From the NCBI RefSeq assembly GCF_049532985.1, contig NZ_CP186693.1, forward strand, positions 1,736,001-1,800,000: a stretch of 64,000 nucleotides of DNA, read 5' to 3'. Numbering within the stretch: the first letter of the stretch is position 1; each line of letters starts with the position of its first letter. The translations under genes were made by a program, and so were the position numbers. Under the pieces are notes generated by a model. It saw only the letters and a list, made by a program, of their open reading frames with translations. It was not told the origin of the DNA and did no database searches. This document shows, piece by piece, positions 16,319 to 25,661 of this stretch. The stretch is from Promicromonospora sp049532985. Lineage in GTDB: Bacteria > Actinomycetota > Actinomycetes > Actinomycetales > Cellulomonadaceae.

Positions 16319-18501
16319 GCACCGTCGCCCAGAACCCGTCCGTCACCACCCCCGGGTCCCCCCGGCCCGACGGCATCCCCGGGCGCGCCCCGCGCCGCCC
16401 CCGAGCCCTGACCTGGGCTCAGGTGCGCGAGGCGCTGCCGTCGGCGGTGCGCAAGATGAACCCGCGCGACCTGTGGCACTCCCCGGTCATGTTCGTGGTC
16501 GAGGTGGGCGCGGCGCTGTCCACGGTGCTCGCCGTCGTCCAGCCGGCCGTGTTCGCCTGGTGGATCGCGGTGTGGCTGTGGGCCACCGTCCTGTTCGCCA
16601 CGCTGGCCGAGGCGATCGCCGAGTCCCGTGGCAAGGCGCAGGCCTCCAGCCTGCGCGCCACGCAGCAGCAGACCACCGCGCACAAGGTCGACGCGCCCCG
16701 GGACACCCTGGAGTACACCGGTGGCCTGGCGGGGCTGCCCACCGTGGAGGTGCCGTCCTCCACCCTGGTGGTGGGCGACGTCGTCGTGGTCACCGCCGGG
16801 CAGACCGTCCCCGGCGACGGCGACGTGATCGAGGGCGTCGCCTCGGTGGACGAGTCGGCGATCACCGGCGAGTCGGCCCCCGTGATCCGGGAGTCCGGCG
16901 GTGACCGTTCGGCGGTCACGGGCGGCACCGTGGTGCTGTCCGACCGGATCGTCGTGCGCATCACCGCACCGGCCGGGTCCACGTTCGTGGACCGGATGAT
17001 CGCCCTGGTCGAGGGCAGCGAGCGCCAGCGCACCCCGAACGAGATCGCGCTGAACATCCTGCTCACGTCGCTGACCATCGTGTTCCTCCTGGCCGTGGCC
17101 ACACTGCAGCCGTTCGCGATCTACTCCGGGGCCCGGCAGAGCCTGCTCGTGCTGGTCGCGCTGCTGGTCTGCCTCATCCCCACCACGATCGGCGCCCTGC
17201 TGAGCGCCATCGGCATCGCGGGCATGGACCGGCTGGTGCAGCGCAACGTGCTGGCCATGTCGGGCCGTGCGGTGGAGGCGGCGGGCGACGTCGACGTGCT
17301 GCTGCTCGACAAGACCGGCACCATCACCTACGGCAACCGGCGCGCCACCGAGGTGCTCCCGCTCGGGCGGGTGGCCCCGCGCGAGCTGGCGGAGGCGGCC
17401 CGGCTCGCGTCGCTGGCGGACGAGACGCCCGAGGGGCGCAGCATCGTCGAGCTCGTGGACGGCAGGTACGGCACCGTCGAGGAGCTTCCGCTGGACGCCG
17501 AGCTCGTGCCCTTCACGGCCCAGACCCGCATGTCGGGCGTGGACGTGCCGCTCACCCGCACCACCGAGGCGGGCGGCGCCGGCCACACCGAGATCCACCG
17601 CATCCGCAAGGGTGCCGGCAGCGCGATCCAGCGCTGGGTGCACAGCACCGGGGCACGCGTCTCGGACAAGGAGGCCGCCGAGCTGGACAAGCACGTCGAC
17701 GCCGTTTCCCGCCTGGGCGGCACCCCGCTCGTGGTCGCGGAGCAGGTCGGCGAGCAGCCCGCGCGCATCCTCGGCGTCGTCCGCCTCAAGGACGTGGTCA
17801 AGGAGGGCATGCGCGAGCGGTTCGACGAGCTGCGCGCCATGGGCATCCGCTCCGTCATGGTGACGGGTGACAACCAGGTCACCGCGCGGGCCATCGCGGC
17901 CGAGGCGGGCGTGGACGACGTGCTGGCCGAGGCCACCCCCGAGGACAAGCTCGCGCTGATCAAGCGCGAGCAGCAGGGCGGCCGGCTGGTCGCCATGGCG
18001 GGCGACGGCACCAACGACGCCCCGGCCCTGGCGCAGTCCGACGTCGGCGTGGCGATGAACACCGGCACCTCGGCCGCCAAGGAGGCCGGGAACATGGTGG
18101 ACCTCGACTCCGACCCCACCAAGCTCATCGAGATCGTGGAGATCGGCAAGCAGCTCCTCATCACGCGCGGCGCCCTGACCACGTTCTCGGTGGCGAACGA
18201 CGTCGCCAAGTACTTCGCGATCCTGCCCGCCATGTTCGCGGTCGTGTTCCCGCAGCTCGACGTGCTGAACATCATGCGGCTGTCCAGCCCCGAGTCGGCG
18301 ATCCTCTCGGCGGTCATCTTCAACGCGCTGATCATCCTCGTGCTCGTGCCGCTCGCCCTGCGCGGCGTGCGGTACCGGCCGGCGTCGGCCTCCGCGCTGC
18401 TCAGCCGCAACCTGCTGGTCTACGGACTGGGCGGCCTGGTGGCGCCCTTCCTCGGGATCAAGCTCATCGACCTCGTCGTCTCGCTGCTGCCCGGTCTCTG
18501 A
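16315..18501 (+). CDS. kdpB: Potassium-transporting ATPase ATP-binding subunit KdpB
   Basis: 728 residues, slightly longer than E. coli KdpB because of a Pro-rich N-terminus of about 35 residues. It is the P-type ATPase subunit that hydrolyses ATP to drive K+ uptake through KdpA. The phosphorylated Asp is in DKTGT (about 332). The actuator motif (ITGESAPV) and hinge motif (MAGDGTNDAPAL) are intact. ATGA overlap with kdpA. Confidence 0.97.
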   Translation: MSTVAQNPSVTTPGSPRPDGIPGRAPRRPRALTWAQVREALPSAVRKMNPRDLWHSPVMFVVEVGAALSTVLAVVQPAVFAWWIAVWLWATVLFATLAEAIAESRGKAQASSLRATQQQTTAHKVDAPRDTLEYTGGLAGLPTVEVPSSTLVVGDVVVVTAGQTVPGDGDVIEGVASVDESAITGESAPVIRESGGDRSAVTGGTVVLSDRIVVRITAPAGSTFVDRMIALVEGSERQRTPNEIALNILLTSLTIVFLLAVATLQPFAIYSGARQSLLVLVALLVCLIPTTIGALLSAIGIAGMDRLVQRNVLAMSGRAVEAAGDVDVLLLDKTGTITYGNRRATEVLPLGRVAPRELAEAARLASLADETPEGRSIVELVDGRYGTVEELPLDAELVPFTAQTRMSGVDVPLTRTTEAGGAGHTEIHRIRKGAGSAIQRWVHSTGARVSDKEAAELDKHVDAVSRLGGTPLVVAEQVGEQPARILGVVRLKDVVKEGMRERFDELRAMGIRSVMVTGDNQVTARAIAAEAGVDDVLAEATPEDKLALIKREQQGGRLVAMAGDGTNDAPALAQSDVGVAMNTGTSAAKEAGNMVDLDSDPTKLIEIVEIGKQLLITRGALTTFSVANDVAKYFAILPAMFAVVFPQLDVLNIMRLSSPESAILSAVIFNALIILVLVPLALRGVRYRPASASALLSRNLLVYGLGGLVAPFLGIKLIDLVVSLLPGL

Positions 18502-18524
18502 GCGGCGCGAGGAAAGGAACCACC

Positions 18525-19184
18525 ATGTCATCAAGCACCACGTCCGTGGCGAGCAGCCTCGCGGCGCTGACCCGGCACTCGCTGGCCGGCCTGCGCGTGC
18601 TGATCGGCCTCACGCTGGTCACCGGGCTGCTGTACCCGCTGGCGGTCACCGGCGTCGGGCAGCTCGCCTTCCCCTGGCAGGCGAACGGCTCGCTCGTCAC
18701 GTCCGACGGCGGCCGCACCACCTCGCGTGCGGACGCCGTGGGTTCCGCGCTCGTCGCCCAGGGGTTCGAGGGCGACCAGTACTTCCAGCCGCGTCCGTCG
18801 GCGGGCGAGTACGACACGCTGGCCTCCGGCGGCTCCAACCTGGGACCGAACAACCCCGACCTGGTCGCCACCATCGAGGAGCGCAAGGCCCAGGTCGCGC
18901 AGCGGGAGGGCGTGTCGCCGGCCGACGTGCCCGCCGACGCCGTCACCGCCTCGGCGTCCGGCGCCGACCCGCACATCAGCCCCGAGTACGCCGCGATCCA
19001 GGTCGCCCGGGTCGCGCACGCGCGCGGCCTGTCCGAGGCCGACGTCGAGGCCGTGGTCGCCGAGCACACCGCCGCGCGGGACCTGGGCGTGCTGGGCGAG
19101 CCGCGGGTGAACGTGCTGGAGCTGAACCTCGCGCTCGACGGCCTGTCCGGCCAGGCGGCGGCGCCGTCCGGCACGGCAGACTGA
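18525..19184 (+). CDS. kdpC: Potassium-transporting ATPase subunit KdpC
   Basis: 219 residues. One N-terminal transmembrane helix (about 23-48, with TGLLYPLAVTGVGQ) is followed by the extracytoplasmic domain with YFQPRPSAG and SGADPHISPEYA, the signature blocks of KdpC. KdpC increases the affinity of the complex for K+ and ATP. A clear ribosome site (AGGAAAGGA) precedes the ATG. kdpD starts 4 bp after its stop. Confidence 0.96.
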   Translation: MSSSTTSVASSLAALTRHSLAGLRVLIGLTLVTGLLYPLAVTGVGQLAFPWQANGSLVTSDGGRTTSRADAVGSALVAQGFEGDQYFQPRPSAGEYDTLASGGSNLGPNNPDLVATIEERKAQVAQREGVSPADVPADAVTASASGADPHISPEYAAIQVARVAHARGLSEADVEAVVAEHTAARDLGVLGEPRVNVLELNLALDGLSGQAAAPSGTAD

Positions 19185-19188
19185 GGAC

Positions 19189-21774
19189 ATGAGCGACGAG
19201 CACCCCGCTCCCGGCGCCGGGACCACCCGGCGCCGGGGGCGGCTCACCGTCTACTTCGGCTCCGCGCCCGGGGTGGGCAAGACGTACGCCATGCTCGACG
19301 AGGCGCAGCGCCGGGCCGACCGCGGCACCGACGTGGTCGTGGGCCTCGTCGAGACGCACGGCCGCGCCGCCACCGTCGCCAAGATCGGCGACCTGGAGAT
19401 GATCCCGCGGCGCCTGGTCGAGCACCGGGGCGTCACCCTGACCGAGCTCGACGTCCCGGCCGTCCTGGACCGGGACCCGGAGGTCGTGCTCGTGGACGAG
19501 CTCGCCCACACCAACGCCCCCGGCTCGCCCCACCCGAAGCGCTGGCAGGACGTCCACGACCTGCTGGACGCCGGCATCGACGTGGTCACCACCGTCAACG
19601 TGCAGCACCTGGAGTCGCTCAACGACGACGTCGAGGCCATCACCGGCGTCCGGCAGCGCGAGACCGTACCCGACCAGGTGGTGCGCGACGCCGACCAGAT
19701 CCAGCTCGTCGACCTCTCCCCGGAACAGCTCCGGCGGCGCCTGGCGCACGGCAACGTGTACCGGGCCGAGCAGATCGACGCCTCCATGTCGTCCTACTTC
19801 CGCGTCGGCAACCTGACGGCGCTGCGCGAGCTCGCGCTCCTGTGGCTCGCCGACCGCGTCGAGGACTCCCTCACCAAGTACCGCGCCGACCACGCGATCA
19901 CCGGTACGTGGCCCGCGCGCGAACGCATCGTCGTGGCCGTCACCGGCGGCGCCGAGACGGAGACCCTGCTGCGCCGCGGCGCGCGCATCGCCCAGCGCGC
20001 CGCCGGGTCCGAGCTCCTGGCCGTGCACGTGCTGCCCACCGACGGGCTCCCGTCCACACCGTCGGCGACCATCGCCGGCTACCGGACCCTGGTCGAGTCC
20101 CTGGGCGGCAGCTTCCACACGGTCGTGGGGGAGGACGTCCCGTCCGCCGTCGTCGACTTCGCCCGCGGGGTCAACGCCACCATGATCGTGGTGGGCGTGT
20201 CCCGGCACCCGCTCTGGCGGCAGGCGCTGCTCGGCTCCTCCAGCGCCGAGATCGCCCGCCTCTCCGGAGCGATCGACGTGCACCTCGTCACCCACGAGGA
20301 GGCCCGCGGCGGCGGGCACGCGCGGCGCAAGGGGACGCTCCTGTCGCCTCGGCGACGGCTCGCCGGCTGGGTCTGCGCCGTGCTCATCCCCGGGCTGCTC
20401 ACCGCCGGCCTCCTGGGCATCGGCCGGGACGACGCGGCGCTGGCGACCGACGCCATGCTGCTCCTGGCGGGCGTGGTGGGCATCGCGCTGATCGGTGGGC
20501 TCTGGCCCGCCGTCGTCGCGGCCATCGTCTCCAACCTCTGCCTCAACTGGTTCTTCACGCCGCCAGTAGGGCGCTGGACCATCGCCGAGGGAGAGAACGT
20601 GCTCGCGCTCGCCCTGTTCGTGGTGGTGGCGATCGCCGTGGCGTCCGTGGTCGACCTGGCCGCCCGCCGCGCCGCGCAGGCGTACCGGGCCCGCGCCGAG
20701 GCGTCGGCGCTCGCGGCCCTGTCGCGTTCCGTGCTGAGCGGCGACGACACGGCGAGCGCGGTCGTGGAGCGGGTTGCCGAGACGTTCGGCCTGGCGCAGG
20801 TGCGGTTGGAGGAACGGGCCGAGGAGCGCGCGCCCTGGCGGGTGCTCGCCTCGGCGGTGCGTCCGGGGGTGGGGCCGGCGGGTCCGGCGCCCGCGGGTCC
20901 GGCGGCGGACGCCGAACGGCAGTGGTCGGACGCCGAGCAGTCGGAGGTGGCGATCGACGACCGGCGGCGCCTCGTGCTGTGCGGCCGGGCGCTGCCCGCG
21001 AGCGACCGGCAGGCCGTGGAGGCGTTCGGCGCGCAGGCGGGCATCGTGCTGGAGCACCGGCGGCTGCGCGAGCGGGCCGAGAAGGCGGCCCTGCTGGAGC
21101 AGACCGAGGGCACCCGCACCGCGCTGCTGGCCGCCGTCTCGCACGACCTGCGCACGCCGCTGGCGACCATCCGGACCGCCGTCGACGGCCTGACCATGCC
21201 CGACGTGGAGCTGGACCAGGAGGACCGCGACCTGCTGACCCGCACCATCGGGGAGTCGACCGCACGGCTGGAACGGCTCATCGGCAACCTCCTGGACCTG
21301 TCCCGGCTGCAGACGGGCGCGGTCCGGCCCGCCCTGCGCGCCGCGTCGCTGGAGGAGGTGGTGCCGATCGCCGTGGAGCCGTGGCTGGCCGACCTCTCGC
21401 TCGACGTGGGGGAGGACCTGCCGCTCGTGCACACCGACCCCGGGCTGCTGGAACGCGTGGTGGCCAACCTCGTCTCCAACGCGGTGCGGCACTCGCCAAC
21501 CGGTGCGAAGGTGCTGGTGAGCGGCTCCGCCACGCCCGAGGAGGTGGAGCTGCGGGTGATCGACACGGGCCCCGGCGTGCCCGACGGCCGCAAGGCGTCG
21601 ATGTTCGAGCCGTTCCAGCGGCTCGGCGACGTGACCGGGACCGGGCTCGGCCTCGGGCTCGCCGTGGCGGACGGGCTGAGCCGCGCCGTCGGCGCCACGC
21701 TGACCGCCGAGGACACGCCCGGTGGCGGCCTGACCATGGTGCTCACCATGCCGCGGGACGGGGCGGCGTCGTGA
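19189..21774 (+). CDS. kdpD: Sensor histidine kinase KdpD
   Basis: 861 residues with the full KdpD architecture: N-terminal KdpD domain with a Walker A motif GSAPGVGKT (24-32) and the VDELAHTN block, a universal-stress-like domain (about 240-370), four closely spaced transmembrane helices (about 390-500), then HisKA with the phosphorylated His in SHDLRTPL (about 652) and the ATPase domain (NLVSNAVRHSP, GTGLGLGLAVADG). It senses K+ limitation or turgor and phosphorylates KdpE. Its stop overlaps the GTG of kdpE. Confidence 0.96.
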   Translation: MSDEHPAPGAGTTRRRGRLTVYFGSAPGVGKTYAMLDEAQRRADRGTDVVVGLVETHGRAATVAKIGDLEMIPRRLVEHRGVTLTELDVPAVLDRDPEVVLVDELAHTNAPGSPHPKRWQDVHDLLDAGIDVVTTVNVQHLESLNDDVEAITGVRQRETVPDQVVRDADQIQLVDLSPEQLRRRLAHGNVYRAEQIDASMSSYFRVGNLTALRELALLWLADRVEDSLTKYRADHAITGTWPARERIVVAVTGGAETETLLRRGARIAQRAAGSELLAVHVLPTDGLPSTPSATIAGYRTLVESLGGSFHTVVGEDVPSAVVDFARGVNATMIVVGVSRHPLWRQALLGSSSAEIARLSGAIDVHLVTHEEARGGGHARRKGTLLSPRRRLAGWVCAVLIPGLLTAGLLGIGRDDAALATDAMLLLAGVVGIALIGGLWPAVVAAIVSNLCLNWFFTPPVGRWTIAEGENVLALALFVVVAIAVASVVDLAARRAAQAYRARAEASALAALSRSVLSGDDTASAVVERVAETFGLAQVRLEERAEERAPWRVLASAVRPGVGPAGPAPAGPAADAERQWSDAEQSEVAIDDRRRLVLCGRALPASDRQAVEAFGAQAGIVLEHRRLRERAEKAALLEQTEGTRTALLAAVSHDLRTPLATIRTAVDGLTMPDVELDQEDRDLLTRTIGESTARLERLIGNLLDLSRLQTGAVRPALRAASLEEVVPIAVEPWLADLSLDVGEDLPLVHTDPGLLERVVANLVSNAVRHSPTGAKVLVSGSATPEEVELRVIDTGPGVPDGRKASMFEPFQRLGDVTGTGLGLGLAVADGLSRAVGATLTAEDTPGGGLTMVLTMPRDGAAS

Positions 21775-22472
21775 CCCTCGCGCCGGAGAACCTCGGTAAC
21801 CGCGTGCTCGTGGTGGACGACGACGCCGCGCTCGCCCGTGCCCTGTCCGTGAACCTGCGGGCGCACGGCTGGGACCCGACGACGGCGGCCACCGGCGCCG
21901 CGGGTCTGGCCGCCGCGGCGACGGTCCGGCCGGACGTGGTGCTGCTGGACCTGGGGCTGCCCGACATGCCGGGGCTCGACGTCATCGACGGTCTCCGGGG
22001 CTGGAGCCGGGTGCCGATCGTGGTGCTGTCGGCCCGCCAGCTCGGTGACGACAAGGTCGACGCGTTGGACGCGGGTGCCGACGACTACGTGACCAAGCCG
22101 TTCGCGATGAACGAGCTGCTGGCGCGGTTGCGGGCGGCGGTGCGCCGGGCGGCCCCGGCGCGGGCGGAGGAACCGGTGGTCGTGGCGGGTGAGCTGAGGA
22201 TCGACCTGGCGCGGCGGCAGGTCTTCCGGGCGGGGCAGGAGGTGCGGCTCAGCCCGACCGAGTGGGCACTGCTGGAGGTCCTGGTCCGCCACCGCGGCCG
22301 CATCGTGGGGCGGCAGCAGCTCCTGGACGAGGTGCGGGGCCCGTCGTTCTCGGTGGAGACGAACTACCTGCGGGTCTACACGGCGCAGCTGAGGCGCAAG
22401 CTGGAGCGCGACCCGTCGCACCCCCGGCACCTGGTCACCGTGCCGGGTGCGGGCTACCGGTTCGAGGAGTGA
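21771..22472 (+). CDS. kdpE: Response regulator KdpE
   Basis: 233 residues, OmpR family. The receiver domain carries the acidic pocket VVDDD and the phosphoacceptor in LLDLGLPD (Asp60), followed by a winged-helix domain ending in the usual VPGAGYRFEE. The GTG overlaps the kdpD stop (GTGA). KdpE activates kdp transcription, and the CGTCA repeats at 14341-14388 are candidate sites (inference). It is convergent with trkH, with only 4 bp between the stops. Confidence 0.96.
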   Translation: MTLAPENLGNRVLVVDDDAALARALSVNLRAHGWDPTTAATGAAGLAAAATVRPDVVLLDLGLPDMPGLDVIDGLRGWSRVPIVVLSARQLGDDKVDALDAGADDYVTKPFAMNELLARLRAAVRRAAPARAEEPVVVAGELRIDLARRQVFRAGQEVRLSPTEWALLEVLVRHRGRIVGRQQLLDEVRGPSFSVETNYLRVYTAQLRRKLERDPSHPRHLVTVPGAGYRFEE

Positions 22473-22476
22473 GGGC

Positions 22477-23886
22477 TCATCCGATGACCATCGCGCTCTC
22501 GGGCCGGCGGTACAGCCGCTGGCCGGCCCGCAGCGCGATCGTGGTGCCCAAAGTGACCGGGCCCAGCCGGCCCAGGAACATCAGCAGCACGAGCACCACC
22601 TGGTGCCAGGGTTCGAGGTCTGCGGTGATGCCGGTGGACAGGCCGGTGGTGGAGAACGCGGAGGTGGTCTCGAACAGGATCTGGTCCAGCGTGAACGTCC
22701 GCGTGGACAGCGTGATCGTCAGGGTGGCCAGCACGACGGCGGCCACGCTGAGCAGGGCCACGGCCAGGGCCTGGCGCTGGGTGGCCGTGGCCACGCGGCG
22801 GTCGAACACGGTTGAGTCCGGGTCGCCGCGCAGCTCGGACCAGATGATGAAGGCGAGCACCGCGAACGTGCCTACCTTGATGCCGCCCGCGGTGCCCGCC
22901 GACCCGCCGCCGATGAACATGAGGATGTCCGTGCCGAGCCAGGTGCCGTTGTTCATCGCGGAGGTGTCGAGCGAGTTGAACCCGGCGGTGCGCGCCATCG
23001 TGGACTGCGTGAACGAGGCCAGGAGCTGGGTGCCGCCGTTCATCCCCGCGAGGGTGTAGGTGCGCTCGGCCAGCAGGAAGAAGACGGTGCCGGCCACCAG
23101 GAGGATCGCGGTGGTCAGGCCGGTCACCTTGGCGTGCAGGCTCCACCGGTGCGGGCGCCCCAGGCCCCACCAGGGCTCCCGGCGGTGCTGCCACGCCTCG
23201 ACCAGGATCGGGAAGCCGAGGCCGCCGACGATGACGGCGGCGCACAGCGGCAGGCAGATGAACGGGTCGGCGACGAACTGGATGAGGCTGTCGGGGTAGA
23301 GCCCGAAGCCCGCGTTGTTGAACGCCGACACGGAGTGGAACACCCCGAGCCACACCGCGCGCCCGAGGGGCTCGTCGTAGGTGACGGCCAGCCGGACGGC
23401 GAGCAGGACGGCGAGCGTCGCCTCCGCGATCAGCGTCACGCGCAGGGCGCCGATCAGCACGCTGCGCACGTCGCCCAGGTGCACGCTCCGGGTGGACGCG
23501 GCGGCGAGGAGCCGGGTCTGCACGCCCAGCCGCCGGGAGACGAGCAGGCCGAGCAGCGTCGCCACCGTCATCACGCCGAACCCGCCGATCTGGATGAGCA
23601 CCGCGATGACCGCCTGCCCGAACGGGCTCCAGAACGTGCCGGTGTCCACCACGACCAGGCCGGTCACGCAGGTGGCCGACGTCGCCGTGAACAGCGCCTC
23701 GACGACCGTCGGCGCCCGGTCGGTCCAGGACACGGGCAGCAGGAGCAGCAGGGTGCCGGCCGCGATGGCACCCATGAAACCCGCCACGACGATCTGGGCG
23801 GGGCGACGGCGCAGGCCGGGTTCGCCGGACGAACGTGCCCCCACGGCCCGGGGTGTCTGGCGGACCGGGCGGGAGGTGAAGCGCAT
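22477..23886 (-). CDS. trkH: TrkH/KtrB-family potassium channel subunit
   Basis: 469 residues with eight to ten hydrophobic segments. The four pore loops each keep the filter glycine: SATCVTGLVVVDT, SAFNNAGFGLY, MARTAGFNSLD and SAFSTTGLSTGI. Trk and Ktr systems take up K+ with a separate NAD/ATP-binding TrkA or KtrA subunit; no such gene is nearby, so the partner must be elsewhere. The ATG at 23886 begins MRFTSRP; a longer frame to 23979 runs into the promoter region. Convergence with kdpFABCDE makes a potassium-uptake island. CGTCA repeats lie upstream. Confidence 0.92.
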   Translation of the reverse strand: MRFTSRPVRQTPRAVGARSSGEPGLRRRPAQIVVAGFMGAIAAGTLLLLLPVSWTDRAPTVVEALFTATSATCVTGLVVVDTGTFWSPFGQAVIAVLIQIGGFGVMTVATLLGLLVSRRLGVQTRLLAAASTRSVHLGDVRSVLIGALRVTLIAEATLAVLLAVRLAVTYDEPLGRAVWLGVFHSVSAFNNAGFGLYPDSLIQFVADPFICLPLCAAVIVGGLGFPILVEAWQHRREPWWGLGRPHRWSLHAKVTGLTTAILLVAGTVFFLLAERTYTLAGMNGGTQLLASFTQSTMARTAGFNSLDTSAMNNGTWLGTDILMFIGGGSAGTAGGIKVGTFAVLAFIIWSELRGDPDSTVFDRRVATATQRQALAVALLSVAAVVLATLTITLSTRTFTLDQILFETTSAFSTTGLSTGITADLEPWHQVVLVLLMFLGRLGPVTLGTTIALRAGQRLYRRPESAMVIG

Positions 23887-23943
23887 GACCCACGATTGTG
23901 CCTCATGGGGACCGCCGGGAGCGGCCGGAACGGACCGTCCCGC

Positions 23944-23959
23944 CGTCAAGGTTCCGTCA
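23944..23959. promoter_or_regulatory. CGTCA direct-repeat pair upstream of trkH
   Basis: CGTCA at 23944 and 23955 is repeated at exactly 11 bp, like the pairs upstream of kdp, but in reverse orientation relative to trkH transcription. It lies 58 bp upstream of the trkH start and just upstream of the marR promoter. A shared KdpE link is possible but not proven. Confidence 0.35.
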
Positions 23960-23971
23960 ATGCCCGGCTCC

Positions 23972-24004
23972 TTGACCACGCAGCAATTTCAGTCCATAGT
24001 GAAA
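23972..24004 (+). promoter_or_regulatory. marR promoter with overlapping palindromic operator
   Basis: A -35 TTGACC (23972-23977), a 17-bp spacer and a -10 CATAGT (23995-24000) precede the MarR-type gene. An inverted repeat TTTCAN8TGAAA (23987-24004) covers the -10. This placement fits autorepression by the MarR protein. Confidence 0.6.
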
Positions 24005-24024
24005 CAACTGACACAGGAGGTGCC

Positions 24025-24489
24025 GTGGAACCGCAGGACCCCGTGCTCGAGTGGGTCGAGCGCGTCTCGATGTATCTGGCCCGCGACGGCGTACCGCCGA
24101 TCGCGGGCCGCGTGCTGGGCTGGCTCATGGTGTGTGACCCGCCGGAGCAGTCGGCCGGGCAGATCAGCGAGGCGATCGGGGCGAGCCGGGCCTCGCTCAC
24201 GTCCAACCTGCGGCTCCTGACGATGATGGGCTTCCTGACCTCCCGTACCCGGCCCGGCGACCGCACCACCTGGTACCGGATGGCCGACGACGCGTGGTCC
24301 GTCGTCGTGCGCCGTCAGGTCGAGGGGATCGCCGCGTTCCTGGACCTGAGCCGCGACGGCGTCGCGCTCGCGGGGCCGGGCAACGACGGCCGCGTGCGCC
24401 AGGCACAGCGCACCTTCGCATGGATGGCGGCGGCGTTCGACGCCGCTGGGCCGCTCACGGGTACCACCGACGAGAGGACGGCACGATGA
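24025..24489 (+). CDS. MarR/GbsR-type transcriptional regulator
   Basis: 154 residues. A winged helix-turn-helix (about 40-100) includes QISEAIGASRASLTSNLRLLTMMGFL, and is followed by a C-terminal helix-rich dimerisation part. The GTG at 24025 has an excellent ribosome site (ACAGGAGG); upstream in-frame sequence belongs to the trkH region. Its stop overlaps the ATG of an FAD monooxygenase (ATGA), the usual pairing of a ligand-sensing regulator with the enzyme that modifies the ligand. Ligand unknown. Confidence 0.85.
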   Translation: MEPQDPVLEWVERVSMYLARDGVPPIAGRVLGWLMVCDPPEQSAGQISEAIGASRASLTSNLRLLTMMGFLTSRTRPGDRTTWYRMADDAWSVVVRRQVEGIAAFLDLSRDGVALAGPGNDGRVRQAQRTFAWMAAAFDAAGPLTGTTDERTAR

Positions 24490-25661
24490 CCACGACGACA
24501 GGGCACGCGATCGTCGTCGGCGCGGGCATCGGCGGGCTCGCGGCCGCCGTCGGCCTGCGCCGCGTGGGCTGGGACGTCACGGTGCTGGAGCGCGCCGCCG
24601 AGCTCGGGGAGGTCGGCGCCGGCATGTCGCAGGCACCGAACGCGATGCGCGCCCTGGCGGAGCTCGGCGTGGCGGACCAGGCGCGTGCCGTCGGCGTCCC
24701 CACGGGCTCGACGGGCAACCTGCGCCGGCCCCACGGCCGCTACCTGCAGCGTGCCCGACCCGGCGACCCGCTGGCCCTGCTCGGCTTTCACCGGGCCGAC
24801 CTGCACCGGGTGCTGCTGGACGCCGTCCCGGCCGACCGCGTGCGCACCGGCGTGGAGGTCACCGACGTGCGCCAGGACGACGCCGGGGTGACGGTCGTCG
24901 CCGGCGGCACCGAGCACCGCGGCGACCTGGTGGTCGGCGCGGACGGCATCCGCAGCGCCGTCCGCGGCCGTCTGTGGCCCGACGCGCGGCCGCCGCGGTA
25001 CCTGGGGCGGACGGCATGGCTCGGCGTCGTCGACGTCGCGGGCCTGCCCGGGGACCTGACCGGGAGCGTGACCCTGGGCCAGGGCCGGATGTTCCTGATC
25101 CACCCCGTGGCCCGGCACCGCGCGTACTGGGCGCTGCTCACCACGGAGCTTGCGCCGGGCGTCCGGTACGACGACGAGCGCGGGGCGGCCCTGGCCCACG
25201 TCGGCGGCTGGCACGAGCCGGTGCCCGACCTGGTCCGGGCCACCCCGGCCGGAGCCGTGCTGCGGACCGACATCCACGAGCTGCCGCCGCTGACCACCTA
25301 CGTGCGCGGCCGCGCCGTGCTGCTCGGCGACGCGGCCCACGCGATGAGCCCCGACCGAGGCCAGGGGGCCGGTCACAGCCTGGAGGACGCCGTGGTGCTC
25401 GCCCATGCGCTGGCCACCGCGGGGACGGTCGAGGCGGCACTGGCCCGGTACGACGCCGAGCGGCGGCCGCGCGACCAGGCCACGGCGCGCGGCGCCCGCC
25501 GGGACGGGGCCATGACGGCGTCCCGGGCCGGGCAGGCTGTCACGACGGCGATGATCCGGCTCATGCCGGCCGCGCTGTGGCGCAAGGGCGTCGAACCGGA
25601 CGGCAACCCGACGTGGCGGTGGCAGCCGCCCCGCCTCCCGGTCGTGCCCCGGACCTCCTAG
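24486..25661 (+). CDS. FAD-dependent aromatic monooxygenase-like protein
   Basis: 391 residues of the PHBH / salicylate hydroxylase family. Motifs: N-terminal FAD GAGIGGLAAAVGLRR, central VVGADGIRSAVRG and C-terminal GDAAHAMSPDRGQGAGHSLEDA. These flavoenzymes hydroxylate small aromatics using NAD(P)H and O2. Cotranscription with the MarR-type gene suggests induction by the substrate, perhaps an aromatic compound or antibiotic (inference). The stop overlaps the end of the convergent FGE gene by 4 bp. Confidence 0.9.
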   Translation: MTTTTGHAIVVGAGIGGLAAAVGLRRVGWDVTVLERAAELGEVGAGMSQAPNAMRALAELGVADQARAVGVPTGSTGNLRRPHGRYLQRARPGDPLALLGFHRADLHRVLLDAVPADRVRTGVEVTDVRQDDAGVTVVAGGTEHRGDLVVGADGIRSAVRGRLWPDARPPRYLGRTAWLGVVDVAGLPGDLTGSVTLGQGRMFLIHPVARHRAYWALLTTELAPGVRYDDERGAALAHVGGWHEPVPDLVRATPAGAVLRTDIHELPPLTTYVRGRAVLLGDAAHAMSPDRGQGAGHSLEDAVVLAHALATAGTVEAALARYDAERRPRDQATARGARRDGAMTASRAGQAVTTAMIRLMPAALWRKGVEPDGNPTWRWQPPRLPVVPRTS

